Assembly (NCBI RefSeq): GCF_017948305.1
Contig: NZ_CP072842.1
Span: 1,156,001 to 1,220,000 of the forward strand
DNA: 64,000 bases
Source of the DNA: Faecalibacter bovis
Lineage (GTDB): Bacteria > Bacteroidota > Bacteroidia > Flavobacteriales > Weeksellaceae
Direction: 5' to 3'
Within the stretch, counting starts at the first letter, position 1, and the number at the start of each line of letters is the position of its first letter. This document shows positions 51,982 to 62,303 of the stretch, in pieces. Made by a program: the position numbers and the translations under genes. The notes beneath the pieces were generated by a model. It did no database searches and had not been told where the DNA came from. It was given only the letters and a program-made list of their open reading frames with translations.

Positions 51982-54717
51982 TTAAAATCCTTGATTTAGT
52001 CTCATTCCTCCACCTCTTTGTGGATTTGGAGTTCCTGCTGATTTTCCACCAAATTGATTTAAATTAAATGTTACAGAGAACATCACGAAACGAGTTAAAA
52101 TACTGTTTCTTTCATCACGAATATATTCGTCAGAAATTGTTCTTGTGTAACTATTATTTTGGTTCAATAAATCATACACTTTAACTCCGGCTTGTAATTT
52201 ATTATCGAAGAAAGAATACATCATTTGCATGTTCCATAAGAAGAAATCTCTTTTGAAACCAGCTGCCATTCTCGAATTGTTATTGTAAGAAAATTCGTTC
52301 GTCCAAGTTAAATTCTTTGGCCAAGTTGTAATTGTTCTTAAACTAAAATTATGAACCGTGTTAGATTGTTGATCTATCGTGTAGTTCTCGTAATTAGAGC
52401 TTGAGAATCTTAGGTTATACGATGGCGATAATGTTAAATATTCATTCCATTTATACGTTAATCGAATGTTTGGTGTAATACTAGAGTTGTATGCTGTGTA
52501 TAATCTTGAGTTTCTGTAACCTTGTTGGCGAGCATAATTTGTTTGTACACCTGCGTTTAAGTTTAATTTATTTCCAGATTTACTTAATTGTTTACTGTAA
52601 AAGAAACCAGCATTTACGTTATAATTACCTTCGATATTTGTATAAGTTGATCGAGTGATTAAATTTTCGTCAACAGTTGAATAATTTACAATACTAGATT
52701 CGTTGTAATTATATCCTAAATTAACATTGAAACCTTGTTTTGTTTTACGATCAAAGTTTGAAAAGTTTAAAGATAATCGGTGTGCACGATTCGGATCTAA
52801 ATCAGGATTACCCACAAAAATATTCAATGGATTTGATAAGTTTTCGATTGCTAATAATTGGTTAGACGAAGCTAAACTTGTATTATAACGGTAATTGAAA
52901 GATAAATTATTATTTCCTAATTTATATCTAATATTCGCCTCAATCATTGGTAAAGTTTCCTGAACTGTTAAGTTGTAATCATCACCTCTATATAAACCAA
53001 AATTTCTTTGATTATAAAAATCAGTACCAGCTTTTAACGTACCTGAAATTTTACTTTTCGTTAACTGTAATTCAGCATAAGGTGTAATTTTATTCAGTTT
53101 TGTTTCAGTAAAACGTGTAAATAAATCGTTTTGTGATACAAATTGACCTGTGATTTCATCATAATCCCAAGTTATTTCATCGTTCTCGATATAGTTATAA
53201 TTGTATCTTGATCCAACTGCAATTTTCAATGAATCACTAATTGGGCGTGTATAATTCAACTCAAAATTGAAATTATTATTCTTCGAGTTATAATCCTCTA
53301 ATTGATTACGAATATCATCTGGAGAATTATTGTTGTTGAATATTGTACTTGAATTGATTCTGTTGTTTTGCTTCGATTGATCAAAAGTTAAATTACCGAT
53401 TACATTGATGTATGAATTATCTTTAAAACCTTGGTAAAGTGTAATCTCTGAACCAAAATTATCTGATTTAGATTCCTTTTTATTATCCGCAAAACTTTCA
53501 TTTCGTAATTCACCATTTTCATCAATCGATTGACTATCGCTTAAAGTTGATGAATTATTGATGCTATGAGTATATTTCGGAGCAAAGAATATTTTAGTTA
53601 AATTATTATTCCACTCTAACGTACCACCAAAGTTGTGACTAAAGTTTTCAGATTTTGAAATTAAATTAGACTCAGTTGTATAAATATTTTCTGGTAATAA
53701 GTTCTCTTGACGAGTATAATTCTCGTTTTTATTATAAGTATGATTAAAGTTATAATTAGCGCCAACAGTAAGTTTATCGCTAAATTTATCATTATAATTA
53801 AAACCAATACTTGAACTATTTGTGATTCCATTTCCTCCTCGACGGCCCATACGACCACGACCGAAAGAACCTGCACCATTGGCTAATCCTGTACTTGCAA
53901 TATCATTTGAAGAAGCTACTAAACTAAATTTTTGACTTCCTTTAAAATAATTTGCCATCAAATTACTTTCGTATCGATTATCTGTCCCATAACCAACTGT
54001 ACCCTCAGCCATATACCCTTGTTTTTTGTCTTCTTTTAAAGTAACATTGATAGAAGATTTATCAGAACGAGAGCGTTCTCCTGAGAATTTTTCGTTACGA
54101 GTTTTGAAATCTGAAACTTGAACTTTCTTGATGATATCTGCTGGAATATTTTCTAAAGCAATTTTTCCGTCAGTTCCAAAAAATGGCTCTCCATCAATCA
54201 AAATTTCATTAACTTCTTTACCATTTACAGTAATCTTTCCATCATCATCAACATCAACGCCAGGAAGTTCTCGTAAAAGTGCCTCTAAATTAGCATTAGG
54301 TTTTACGGTATAAGAACTCGCGTTGTATTCAATCGTGTCATTTTTTACAACAACAGGATCTACTGTTAATAAAACTTCTTTTAATTCATAACGTTGAATG
54401 CTTAATTCAACATTTCCGAAATCGTAAGGAGTCGTTAATTTATCAAAACTTTTTTTGTAGATTCCTTCGATAGGATCTTCGATAATGACGTAGATAGGTT
54501 TGTTTTGAACAGGTATTTCAATTGTGAAATCTCCATTCTCATCACTTACAGTTGAAGCAATTTGTAAAGAATCGGCAGTATTTCCGATTATAACAGTTGC
54601 ATCAACTAATGGAAGTTGGATTTGATCTTGAATTTTTCCCTTTAAACTTATTTTTTCTTGTGCGAAAGTTAAAGTACTAAATAAAGCGAAAATCAAGAAT
54701 GAAAGTAATTTTGGCAT
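51982..54717 (-). CDS. TonB-dependent-receptor-like outer-membrane protein (OMP_b-brl_3 type)
   Basis: This 911-residue protein has a signal peptide (about 1-19, ending TFAQ), a carboxypeptidase-regulatory-like domain (about 22-105, with LKGKIQDQIQLPLVDATVII), a TonB plug-like domain (about 130-220, with LPGVDVDDDGKITVNGKE, ILIDGEPFF and NIPADIIKKVQV) and a barrel of about 680 residues of the OMP_b-brl_3 kind. Such proteins use TonB to import large substrates or act in unknown transport; there is no SusD neighbour, so a glycan role is not supported. A Gly/Arg patch (GRGRMGRRGGNG, about 285-296) marks a loop. The substrate is unknown. Confidence 0.88.
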   Translation of the reverse strand: MPKLLSFLIFALFSTLTFAQEKISLKGKIQDQIQLPLVDATVIIGNTADSLQIASTVSDENGDFTIEIPVQNKPIYVIIEDPIEGIYKKSFDKLTTPYDFGNVELSIQRYELKEVLLTVDPVVVKNDTIEYNASSYTVKPNANLEALLRELPGVDVDDDGKITVNGKEVNEILIDGEPFFGTDGKIALENIPADIIKKVQVSDFKTRNEKFSGERSRSDKSSINVTLKEDKKQGYMAEGTVGYGTDNRYESNLMANYFKGSQKFSLVASSNDIASTGLANGAGSFGRGRMGRRGGNGITNSSSIGFNYNDKFSDKLTVGANYNFNHTYNKNENYTRQENLLPENIYTTESNLISKSENFSHNFGGTLEWNNNLTKIFFAPKYTHSINNSSTLSDSQSIDENGELRNESFADNKKESKSDNFGSEITLYQGFKDNSYINVIGNLTFDQSKQNNRINSSTIFNNNNSPDDIRNQLEDYNSKNNNFNFELNYTRPISDSLKIAVGSRYNYNYIENDEITWDYDEITGQFVSQNDLFTRFTETKLNKITPYAELQLTKSKISGTLKAGTDFYNQRNFGLYRGDDYNLTVQETLPMIEANIRYKLGNNNLSFNYRYNTSLASSNQLLAIENLSNPLNIFVGNPDLDPNRAHRLSLNFSNFDRKTKQGFNVNLGYNYNESSIVNYSTVDENLITRSTYTNIEGNYNVNAGFFYSKQLSKSGNKLNLNAGVQTNYARQQGYRNSRLYTAYNSSITPNIRLTYKWNEYLTLSPSYNLRFSSSNYENYTIDQQSNTVHNFSLRTITTWPKNLTWTNEFSYNNNSRMAAGFKRDFFLWNMQMMYSFFDNKLQAGVKVYDLLNQNNSYTRTISDEYIRDERNSILTRFVMFSVTFNLNQFGGKSAGTPNPQRGGGMRLNQGF

Positions 54718-54765
54718 ATATTGATTTTATAGTCTACAGATTAGACCAAAAATCTTACCTAAAGT

Positions 54766-55287
54766 TTAATTCTTTTTTATTTTTTTCCAGTTTGTATCAT
54801 TAATTTTTAATGTATCAATCGGAGAAATTGTATTGAAAATTGGAGTTATTGCCATTACTCTATACGTTTTCTCTTCACGCAAATCCATTTCTAAACAATA
54901 AGTTTCTATTAATTTTATGGTTTCTGAAGATGATGAAACTGATTCGTATAAGGTAGATTTTACTTTTTTTGTTACTTCCCAATTTTGGCAATTTCCTACT
55001 GAAGAGTAGTATTTAAAAAGAAAGAAAGGGATAATTCCGATTATAATTCCGAATACAAATTTTAGGATATTTTTTATATTCCAACCGTCAGCTTTTTTTA
55101 TGCTAAGTAAGAATAAAAAGTAAATACTAGCACCTGTTGCGAAAGTTAAAATTTTTGGAAAGAAAAGAGCAAAATTATAATCAGAAAACTCTAAACTAAT
55201 GTGTTCTCCGAAAACGAAATAACTAATAAACCAAACGATAATAAGGATAAAGGTAGTTTTTAAGGTTAATCGTAGAGATCTGTTCAT
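54766..55287 (-). CDS. Membrane protein of unknown function
   Basis: This 173-residue protein has three helices in its first 95 residues (about 9-27, 38-60, 73-93), then a soluble, probably extracytoplasmic tail with two Cys (about 99 and 130). I recognise no family. It lies between the mutase and receptor genes on the same strand, with gaps of 81 and 48 bp, so membership of an operon is unsure. Confidence 0.6.
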   Translation of the reverse strand: MNRSLRLTLKTTFILIIVWFISYFVFGEHISLEFSDYNFALFFPKILTFATGASIYFLFLLSIKKADGWNIKNILKFVFGIIIGIIPFFLFKYYSSVGNCQNWEVTKKVKSTLYESVSSSSETIKLIETYCLEMDLREEKTYRVMAITPIFNTISPIDTLKINDTNWKKIKKN

Positions 55288-55368
55288 ATTCTGATTTTTA
55301 CTTCTGTAAAATTAAAGATTAATTCCTGCTAACCAAAGTATTTGACAGGAATCAATCTTTTTATTTTT

Positions 55369-57501
55369 TTATTTATATTCTTTAATTAAATTTTCTAAAA
55401 CTTCTATAGCAGATTCTGCTAAATTAGTTCCAGGACCGAAGATAGAATGAGCTCCGTTAGCTAAAAGAAAATCATAATCTTGTCTAGGTATTACGCCTCC
55501 AACAACAATATAAACGTCATCACGACCTAATGATTTTAACTCTTTAACCACTTCAGGTACTAAAGTTTTATGTCCTGCGGCTAATGAGGAAACTCCTAAA
55601 ATATGAACATCATTTTCTATGGCTTGTTTTGCAACTTCTGCTGGAGTTTGGAATAATGGAGCAATGTCCACATCAAATCCCATATCAGCATAAGATGTTG
55701 CAACTACTTTAGCGCCGCGGTCATGCCCATCTTGTCCCATTTTAGCAACCATAATTCTTGGTCGACGACCTTCTAATTCTGCAAATTCGTCAGCTAATTT
55801 TCTAGCTTTTTCAAAGCTTTCCATTTTTCCTGCGTCCATAGCGTAAACTCCTTGTATTCCTCTTGTAATAGCTTTATGTCTTCCGTAAATAACCTCTAAA
55901 GCATCAGAAATTTCTCCTAAAGTTACACGACGACGAGCAGCTTCGATTGATAATTCTAATAAATTTCCGTTTCCAGATTTAGCAGCTTCCGTAATCTGCG
56001 CTAAAATTTCATCAACTTTAGCTTGGTCACGCGTTGCACGAATTTGATCTAAACGATCAATTTGTTTTTGACGAACTGCAGTATTATCAATATCTAAAAT
56101 ATCAAATTCTTGTTGCTCTAATTTAGATTGATACGCATTGACACCAATAATAGCATCTTCGCCAGAATCAATTTTCGCTTGTTTTTTAGCAGCAGCTTCT
56201 TCTATTCGCATTTTCGGAATGCCAGCTTCGATAGCTTTAGTCATTCCACCTAATTCACGAACTTCTTGGATGTATTCCCACGCTTGATTTGCCATTTCAT
56301 TAGTCAAAGCTTCAATCATGAAACTTCCACCCATTGGATCGGCAGTACGACAAATTTGAGTTTCTTCTTGTAAAATAATCTGCGTGTTACGTGCAATACG
56401 AGCCGAGAAATCTGTTGGTAAGGCAATCGCTTCGTCCAATGCATTCGTATGTAAAGATTGTGTTCCACCTAACGCAGCAGCTAACGCTTCGATTGCTGTA
56501 CGACCTATATTATTGTAAGGTTCTTGTTCGGTTAAACTCCATCCAGATGTTTGACAATGTGTACGTAACATCAACGATTTTTGGTTTTTAGGCTCAAATT
56601 CTTGCATTAATTTTGCCCAAAGCATACGAGCTGCACGCATTTTTGCAATTTCTTGCGTAAAATTCATACCAATAGCCCAGAAAAAAGACAAACGTGGAGC
56701 AAAGTCATCAACTTTTAATCCTGCATTTAATCCTGTTTTCACATATTCATAACCATCGGCTAATGTATAGGCCATTTCTAAAACAGGAGTTGCACCGGCT
56801 TCTTGCATGTGGTAACCCGAAATAGAAATAGAGTTGAAACGAGGAATATATTTAGAAGTATATTCAAAAATATCCGCGATAATCTTCATCGATGGTGTAG
56901 GAGGATAGATGTACGTATTACGCACCATAAACTCCTTTAATATATCATTCTGGATTGTTCCAGATAATTGTTCTTGCGAAACGCCTTGTTCTTCTGCAGC
57001 AACAATGTAGAATGCTAAAATTGGTAAAACTGCACCATTCATTGTCATCGAAACTGAAATTTTATCTAATGGAATTTCATCAAATAAAATCTTCATATCT
57101 TCAACAGAATCAATAGCAACACCAGCTTTTCCAACATCGCCAACTACACGTTCGTGGTCAGAATCGTAGCCGCGATGCGTAGCTAAATCGAAGGCAACAG
57201 AAAGTCCTTTTTGTCCAGCTGCTAAATTTCTTTTATAAAATGCATTTGATTCTTCTGCAGTAGAAAAACCTGCATATTGGCGAATTGTCCAAGGTTGACG
57301 CACATACATTGTTGTATATGGCCCTCTTAAAAAGGGTGCAAAACCTGGTAAAAAATCTGTTTGTTTTAGATTTTTTACATCGCTATAAGTATAATTATTC
57401 TTGACTTGTAAACTATCTAATTCAAAATCTACCATTTCTGGTTGAGTTGAATTTAATTTTCTTTCAAATTTTAAATTTGAAAAATCTGTTTTGTGATTCA
57501 T
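55369..57501 (-). CDS. Methylmalonyl-CoA mutase, B12-binding catalytic subunit
   Basis: This 710-residue protein converts succinyl-CoA and (R)-methylmalonyl-CoA using adenosylcobalamin. It has the TIM-barrel mutase domain (about 60-560, with [41 protein letters not shown] and [19 protein letters not shown]) and a C-terminal cobalamin-binding domain (about 575-705) with the base-off ligand motif DGHDRG (DxHxxG). The smaller partner subunit gene (mutA), often just upstream in Bacteroidetes, is not adjacent, so either this works as a homodimer like E. coli ScpA or the partner is elsewhere. Confidence 0.95.
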   Translation of the reverse strand: MNHKTDFSNLKFERKLNSTQPEMVDFELDSLQVKNNYTYSDVKNLKQTDFLPGFAPFLRGPYTTMYVRQPWTIRQYAGFSTAEESNAFYKRNLAAGQKGLSVAFDLATHRGYDSDHERVVGDVGKAGVAIDSVEDMKILFDEIPLDKISVSMTMNGAVLPILAFYIVAAEEQGVSQEQLSGTIQNDILKEFMVRNTYIYPPTPSMKIIADIFEYTSKYIPRFNSISISGYHMQEAGATPVLEMAYTLADGYEYVKTGLNAGLKVDDFAPRLSFFWAIGMNFTQEIAKMRAARMLWAKLMQEFEPKNQKSLMLRTHCQTSGWSLTEQEPYNNIGRTAIEALAAALGGTQSLHTNALDEAIALPTDFSARIARNTQIILQEETQICRTADPMGGSFMIEALTNEMANQAWEYIQEVRELGGMTKAIEAGIPKMRIEEAAAKKQAKIDSGEDAIIGVNAYQSKLEQQEFDILDIDNTAVRQKQIDRLDQIRATRDQAKVDEILAQITEAAKSGNGNLLELSIEAARRRVTLGEISDALEVIYGRHKAITRGIQGVYAMDAGKMESFEKARKLADEFAELEGRRPRIMVAKMGQDGHDRGAKVVATSYADMGFDVDIAPLFQTPAEVAKQAIENDVHILGVSSLAAGHKTLVPEVVKELKSLGRDDVYIVVGGVIPRQDYDFLLANGAHSIFGPGTNLAESAIEVLENLIKEYK

Positions 57502-57630
57502 AACGCTAATATAAAAAATATCGACAGATAATTTTTCAAATCTTTATGTAAAATGATTTTTGCAACTATATGATAAAGAGGTTTTTGGTAGGGTTATTGA
57601 AGTTTTTTATTAAATCAAAAAACAACCAAC

Positions 57631-58665
57631 ATGAAATTAGACTTTAATAATCAAACAATTAATGAGATTATTGCCACTATCGATGAAAATAAAGCGACGG
57701 AATGGCAATTGGATATTTTAAATTTTTTAAAAAAATATCAAGAACTAAATAGTGAAATTCAAATTAACGAGATGCAAGGTGAAAATATTTTTACAATTGC
57801 AATGAAGCGTGAAAATATTCAGAATACTGTTAAAGAATTAAATAAATATACAAATGTAAAGCAAGGTGATACGACTTTGATTGCTAATTCTATTACCATG
57901 AAAGATGGTGTTATTGCGTTAGCACAAGCAATTGAAGGTAAAATGGAAGCGTATTGCGTAGAGCCAACTAATGATATTAGGATTCCGTACACAGGGCAGG
58001 ATCAAAATACGATTCATTGGGGATTGAATTATGTTTATTTAACAGAGGCACAAGTGCAACAATCTAGTGATGTATTACACCGAATTGAAAAAATTGCAGT
58101 CGAAACCAATGGAATAAAAGATGAAACAAAAGAATTGTTAATTAGTAACAATCAAGATCAAATGATTTATGAAGTTTTTAGTGTGAAATCTTTTCCAATT
58201 GCAGTGAGAAAATTGAATGAAGAAAACTATTCGACGATTGGAAATGTAAACATTGTTAGATCTAACGACGGACAATTAATTATAGATTCGCCAAATTTTC
58301 AAGAACGTATCAATACCCAAAAAGCAGTTGTAATTAATGATGATCATAGCTTTAGATGGCTAACTTCGGGAGAATATTTAGATGATGATAACGATACAAT
58401 TATAAACTTTGATCATATCGAAGAAGTTTTGAAACCATATATTGCAACGCGTTTTGTGGTAATGAATTTCCCAGAAAAAGAATCGGGTCAAGAAGTGGTA
58501 ACGTTGATTGTTGAAAGACGTTATATGGAAGAATTTAATTACCCAACTGACGGATTAAAAGAACATGAAATTCCTAAACAAACATTCTTTTTAGGAGAAT
58601 TTCCAGAAAATAATGACCGAGCAGCCATTCGTAAAGAAGTGAAAAGATTATTAACCATAAATTAA
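57631..58665 (+). CDS. MenE-like ANL-family protein lacking catalytic motifs
   Basis: This 344-residue protein looks like o-succinylbenzoate-CoA ligase (MenE) along its length, but the family's reaction motifs are gone. KQGDTTLIANSITMKDGVI with AYCVEPTND (about 77-114) aligns with the MenE block around LPTDYIAGKMM and VEPSSNP. IYEVFSVKSFPIAVRKLNEENY (about 180-201) stands where MenE has YETYGMTETxSHIA, and FRWLTSGEYLDD (about 250-261) where it has FKWLGRxDNVINSGG. The ATP loop TSGSTGKPK is replaced by EMQGENIFT (about 48-56). It is probably a pseudoenzyme or a much-changed ligase; alignments were done by eye. It is followed by a strong terminator. Confidence 0.55.
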   Translation: MKLDFNNQTINEIIATIDENKATEWQLDILNFLKKYQELNSEIQINEMQGENIFTIAMKRENIQNTVKELNKYTNVKQGDTTLIANSITMKDGVIALAQAIEGKMEAYCVEPTNDIRIPYTGQDQNTIHWGLNYVYLTEAQVQQSSDVLHRIEKIAVETNGIKDETKELLISNNQDQMIYEVFSVKSFPIAVRKLNEENYSTIGNVNIVRSNDGQLIIDSPNFQERINTQKAVVINDDHSFRWLTSGEYLDDDNDTIINFDHIEEVLKPYIATRFVVMNFPEKESGQEVVTLIVERRYMEEFNYPTDGLKEHEIPKQTFFLGEFPENNDRAAIRKEVKRLLTIN

Positions 58666-58700
58666 AAAAAGCCGACTTATCTAATAAGTCGGCTTTTTTT
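58664..58700. terminator. Bidirectional terminator between convergent genes
   Basis: AAAAAGCCGACTTAT pairs with ATAAGTCGGCTTTTT around a CTA loop, with flanking A and T runs. It reaches the stop codon of the minus-strand gene. Confidence 0.9.
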
Positions 58701-58968
58701 AATATTGAATATCTATTAATGAAGTTAATGGTATTAAAACACCATTTTTAATTTGTAAATATTTTTCAGTTACAGTCCAAACCGTAGTTTCAATTTTCTT
58801 TGGTCCTTGATCTGTTTGGAATGTAATGTAAGCTTTTGATTTAAACTCGTTTCCTAAACGTACAGCTCCTAATAATTTTTCTTTCTGTACGTGAACTTCA
58901 GTTAATGGCGCATTTAAAAATTTATAATTTTGAACTTCCTCCTTTTCAATTAATTCAGCTTTAATCAT
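58699..58968 (-). CDS. Small conserved protein of unknown function
   Basis: This 89-residue soluble protein starts MIKAELIEKEEVQNYKF and has EVHVQKEKLLGAVRLGN and FQTDQGPKKIETTVW, with even beta-strand spacing and an ending LIPLTSLIDIQY. I recognise no named family, but the composition and convergent terminator support a real gene. The spacer 58969-59180 to era holds only the era promoter that I can see. Confidence 0.65.
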   Translation of the reverse strand: MIKAELIEKEEVQNYKFLNAPLTEVHVQKEKLLGAVRLGNEFKSKAYITFQTDQGPKKIETTVWTVTEKYLQIKNGVLIPLTSLIDIQY

Positions 58969-59168
58969 CGTTCTGTCTTATTTATGGTTTTAATATTTTT
59001 CTTTTCACACGTTACCGAATGTACAAAATCGGAAATTAAAAAACTAACAAACGTCATTAAAAATTTCATAAAATTATTACACCAATATACGCGTGATAAA
59101 GTGTTGTTTTATAATATTCAAAAAGTTGACCAAGATTTATTTATTCTTAATATATCATCTGAATTTCG

Positions 59169-59176
59169 TAATTTTG
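59169..59176 (+). promoter_or_regulatory. -7 box for era (probable leaderless start)
   Basis: TAATTTTG matches TAnnTTTG and ends 4 bp before the era ATG at 59181. The ideal -33 position reads TTA rather than TTG (59147-59149). The message would be almost leaderless. Confidence 0.55.
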
Positions 59177-59180
59177 CAAT

Positions 59181-60068
59181 ATGTCAGACGAAAAGAAATT
59201 TAAATCCGGTTTTGTTAACATCATTGGTAATCCTAACGTAGGAAAATCAACGTTAATGAATTTAATGATGAAAGAACGTTTAGTAATTGCTACACATAAA
59301 GCACAAACTACACGTCATCGTATCAAAGGAATTTTAACTGGGGATGATTATCAGATTGTTTTTTCTGATACACCTGGTGTTTTAGATCCTGCGTACGAAT
59401 TACAAACTAAGATGATGGATGCCGTTAACGAATCATTAGTAGATGCTGATGTGATTCTTTACGTTGTTGAAATCGGAGAAAAACGTTTAAAAAACGAAGA
59501 AGTATTTGCTCGTCTTCAAAAAACTTCTACACCAATAATTTTATTATTAAATAAAATTGATACAGCTACACCTGACCGTCTGAACGAAGCTGTTGAATAT
59601 TGGCACGAATTATTACCTGCTGCACAGATTTTGCCTATTTCTGCAAAAGAAAATGTAAATGTAGACATGTTAGTCACTAAAATTAAAGACATGTTGCCAG
59701 AAGGTCCACAATATTATCCAGAAGAACAATTAACAGATCGTTCGGAGCGTTTTATCGTAAACGAGGTAATTCGTGAGAAAATATTATTAAACTATTCAAA
59801 AGAAATTCCATACTCGGTTGAAGTTGTAACAGAACGTTTCAAAGAAGAAATTAATTTAATTTCAATCGAAGCTGAAATTTTTGTTGAACGTGATTCTCAA
59901 AAAGGAATTATCATCGGACATAAAGGTGAATCTTTATCTAAAGTAGGAAAGGAAGCGAGAGAAGAGTTAGAAAAATTCTTCGATAAAAAAGTTTTCTTAA
60001 AGCTTTTTGTTAAAGTTAAGAAAGACTGGCGTAAGAAAGAAAATGATTTACGTCGTTTTGGTTATTAA
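59181..60068 (+). CDS. era: GTPase Era, 16S rRNA-binding ribosome maturation factor
   Basis: This 295-residue protein checks 30S subunit assembly by binding the 3' end of 16S rRNA. GTPase motifs are G1 GNPNVGKS (16-23), G2 near T43-T44, G3 DTPG (63-66), G4 NKID (124-127) and G5 SAK (154-156). The C-terminal KH domain (about 205-285) includes IIIGHKGESLSKVGKEAR. Normal length. It is preceded by a -7 box only 4 bp upstream and followed by a terminator. Confidence 0.97.
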   Translation: MSDEKKFKSGFVNIIGNPNVGKSTLMNLMMKERLVIATHKAQTTRHRIKGILTGDDYQIVFSDTPGVLDPAYELQTKMMDAVNESLVDADVILYVVEIGEKRLKNEEVFARLQKTSTPIILLLNKIDTATPDRLNEAVEYWHELLPAAQILPISAKENVNVDMLVTKIKDMLPEGPQYYPEEQLTDRSERFIVNEVIREKILLNYSKEIPYSVEVVTERFKEEINLISIEAEIFVERDSQKGIIIGHKGESLSKVGKEAREELEKFFDKKVFLKLFVKVKKDWRKKENDLRRFGY

Positions 60069-60090
60069 ATAATCATTTTAAATAAAAGTT

Positions 60091-60117
60091 AAGCGTTGAT
60101 ATTCAACGCTTTTTTTA
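60091..60117 (+). terminator. Terminator after era
   Basis: AAGCGTTGA (60091-60099) pairs with TCAACGCTT (60103-60111) around TAT, then T run. Confidence 0.88.
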
Positions 60118-60181
60118 TGCATAAGATTTTGATTTTTTGTAAATTTATAAAGAGATAAAACAAAATCTAAAATAAACCCTT

Positions 60182-60967
60182 ATGGCAACAATATTATTTC
60201 CAACAGATTTTTCTAAAACAGCTAATAATGCATTTTTATATGCGTTGAATCTTGCGAAAGCAATCGATGCAGATATTCGTTTAATTACATTAAAAACTCA
60301 TCTAAAAGAGTATTTAAATATGCATGAAGATGAATTTGAAACGAAAGTAAACCAATTAAAAGCAATCGCTAAGGAAAATCAATTAGAAGATATTAATATA
60401 AAAAGCTCTTTAGAAATTGGAGATTTATTATTAACAGTTCTTGATGTTGTAAATAAAGAAAATATAGATTACATCGTAATGGGAACGAATGGTGAAAATA
60501 GCTTTGGACAGAAATTTTTCGGTTCTCAAACTCTTGCAGTAATCAACAATTCGCCGGTTCCTGTGCTTGCAGTTCCTCATAATGTAGTTTTTGAGGAAAA
60601 TAGAAAATTCGCTTTCGCATCTATGTTTGATCCAAAAGAAGAATCAGCGATTAACCAAATGATAAGTTTTGCTAAAAAACATCAATCAACTTTAGATATT
60701 GTTCATGTCGAGAATAAAAATATGAGTGTTGATATGATTATGAACAAACGCGAGTTAGAAGTTAATCATCCAGATGTGAAGGTAGAAGTTATTAAAAACG
60801 ATGATGTAGAATCTGCATTATTAGATTACTGTAAAATGTATCACATAGATGTTTTAGGAATAATGAATCGTGAATTAAATCCATTTCAACGTTTGTTTAC
60901 AGAAAGCTACAGTAAACATTTATTAACAAGTGCTGATTTTGCAATCTTAGTTTTAAAAGAAAAATAA
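60182..60967 (+). CDS. Universal stress protein with two Usp domains
   Basis: This 261-residue protein has two UspA-type domains (about 1-142 and 145-261). The first starts ATILFPTDFSKTANNAFLYAL and ends with GQKFFGSQTLAVINNSPVPVLAVP, which holds the G-x2-G-x9-S/T-type ATP site. The second starts RKFAFASMFDPKEE and ends LLTSADFAILVLKEK and is more diverged. Such tandem proteins are common in Bacteroidetes; binding partners are unknown. It is monocistronic with a terminator after it. Confidence 0.9.
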   Translation: MATILFPTDFSKTANNAFLYALNLAKAIDADIRLITLKTHLKEYLNMHEDEFETKVNQLKAIAKENQLEDINIKSSLEIGDLLLTVLDVVNKENIDYIVMGTNGENSFGQKFFGSQTLAVINNSPVPVLAVPHNVVFEENRKFAFASMFDPKEESAINQMISFAKKHQSTLDIVHVENKNMSVDMIMNKRELEVNHPDVKVEVIKNDDVESALLDYCKMYHIDVLGIMNRELNPFQRLFTESYSKHLLTSADFAILVLKEK

Positions 60968-60985
60968 TCAAATCCAATACCATTG

Positions 60986-61013
60986 AAAAGCGATGTTTAA
61001 CATCGCTTTTTTT
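60986..61013 (+). terminator. Terminator after the universal stress protein gene
   Basis: AAAAGCGATGT (60986-60996) pairs with ACATCGCTTTT (61000-61010) around TTA, then T run. Confidence 0.88.
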
Positions 61014-61055
61014 ATTGGCTAAATTTTTGCGAAATTTATAATACAATTTGAACAG

Positions 61056-62303
61056 ATGACAGAAGTAGAAAAAAAACAAAGTCTAGTAAAACATAAATCT
61101 ATCGCAACAGGTTTGTTTGTACTTATGGCTTTATTATACGCAGCAATGGTATATTTAAGCAAGCAATCTGAAGCAGAATGGATTGGTTACGTAGAAGCAT
61201 TTTCTGAAGCTGCAATGGTTGGTGCACTAGCCGACTGGTTTGCTGTAACTGCATTGTTCAGGTATCCATTAGGATTAAAAATTCCGCATACAAATTTGAT
61301 TGAACGTAGTAAAAATTCAATCGGTGATAATCTAGGAAGTTTTGTAACAAATAATTTCTTAACCTCAACCAATATTCGTCCTTATATAGAAAAGTTAGAC
61401 GTTGTAAAATTTGTTGCTGATTGGTTAAATAAAAAAACGAATCAAGAAGTTTTACAAGAAGAGATAATAGGTTTTGTAAAGAAAGTTGTCAAAGATTTAG
61501 ATGATAAAGAAGTGGTGGATTTTTTGTCTTTAAAAGGTGATGAAATTCTAAAACAATTTGATCTTAAAGAATTAGCTTCAACCGCAGTTACTTATCTGGT
61601 TGAAAAAGATAAACACAGCGAAATTTTAGATGTTATTTTGCCTAAAGCTAAAGCTTACATAGAAGAAAGTGATGTTTTAATAGAAGACAAAATCAATGAA
61701 AAACATCCTGTTATTTCATTTTTTGCAGGTAAAAAAATATCGAAAGGTGTTGTAAATGGTGTGATTAGTTTTATTGAAGAAATAGAGCAGGATCAGGAAC
61801 ATCCAATTCGAAAAAATATACAAAATTCATTATTAAACATTGCTAATAAAGCGAAATCAGATCCGTATTGGGAACAAAAAATAAACGCAATGCGTGATGA
61901 ATTTGTAACGCCAGAACGTATTGTAGAATATGCTACGGATTTATGGCAATCAATCAAAGAGAATTTAACTGAAAGCTTTGATCAAGAGGATTCTACTTTG
62001 CAGAAATACATCCATAAAAACATCGAAAAATTGTCTAATAATTTAAATGATAATGAAGATTTAGTCCATAAAATTAATGGTTGGATACGTCATTTTCTTT
62101 ACCGTATGATTTTAAGAAATGTTACTGAAGTTGAAGATTTAATCAGTACAACAGTAGGGGATTGGGAAGGTAAAGAATTAAGTGATAAGTTGGAATTAGA
62201 AGTTGGTAAAGACTTACAGTTTATTCGTATCAATGGTACAATTGTCGGTGGTATCGTCGGTTTGATAATATATGCAATTACCCAATTATTTTTGAATTGG
62301 TAA
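61056..62303 (+). CDS. DUF445 family membrane protein
   Basis: This 415-residue protein matches DUF445 (YjiN-like). There is an N-terminal helix (about 16-32), the conserved GALADWFAVTALFRYPLGLKIPHTNLI block (about 56-82), a long charged helical region and a C-terminal membrane helix (about 394-412, GTIVGGIVGLIIYAITQLF). The two end helices suggest a U-shaped protein with both ends in the inner membrane. Function is unknown. Own terminator. Confidence 0.9.
   Translation: MTEVEKKQSLVKHKSIATGLFVLMALLYAAMVYLSKQSEAEWIGYVEAFSEAAMVGALADWFAVTALFRYPLGLKIPHTNLIERSKNSIGDNLGSFVTNNFLTSTNIRPYIEKLDVVKFVADWLNKKTNQEVLQEEIIGFVKKVVKDLDDKEVVDFLSLKGDEILKQFDLKELASTAVTYLVEKDKHSEILDVILPKAKAYIEESDVLIEDKINEKHPVISFFAGKKISKGVVNGVISFIEEIEQDQEHPIRKNIQNSLLNIANKAKSDPYWEQKINAMRDEFVTPERIVEYATDLWQSIKENLTESFDQEDSTLQKYIHKNIEKLSNNLNDNEDLVHKINGWIRHFLYRMILRNVTEVEDLISTTVGDWEGKELSDKLELEVGKDLQFIRINGTIVGGIVGLIIYAITQLFLNW

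Noticed and set aside
51982-54717. SusC-type glycan receptor of a polysaccharide-utilization locus
   Set aside because: No SusD, glycoside hydrolase or ECF/anti-sigma pair is adjacent; the barrel fits OMP_b-brl_3 better.
58984-59241. 85-codon plus-strand open frame before and into era
   Set aside because: It runs out of frame over the era start, and era has its own -7 box just upstream of its ATG. Composition is that of random AT-rich spacer.
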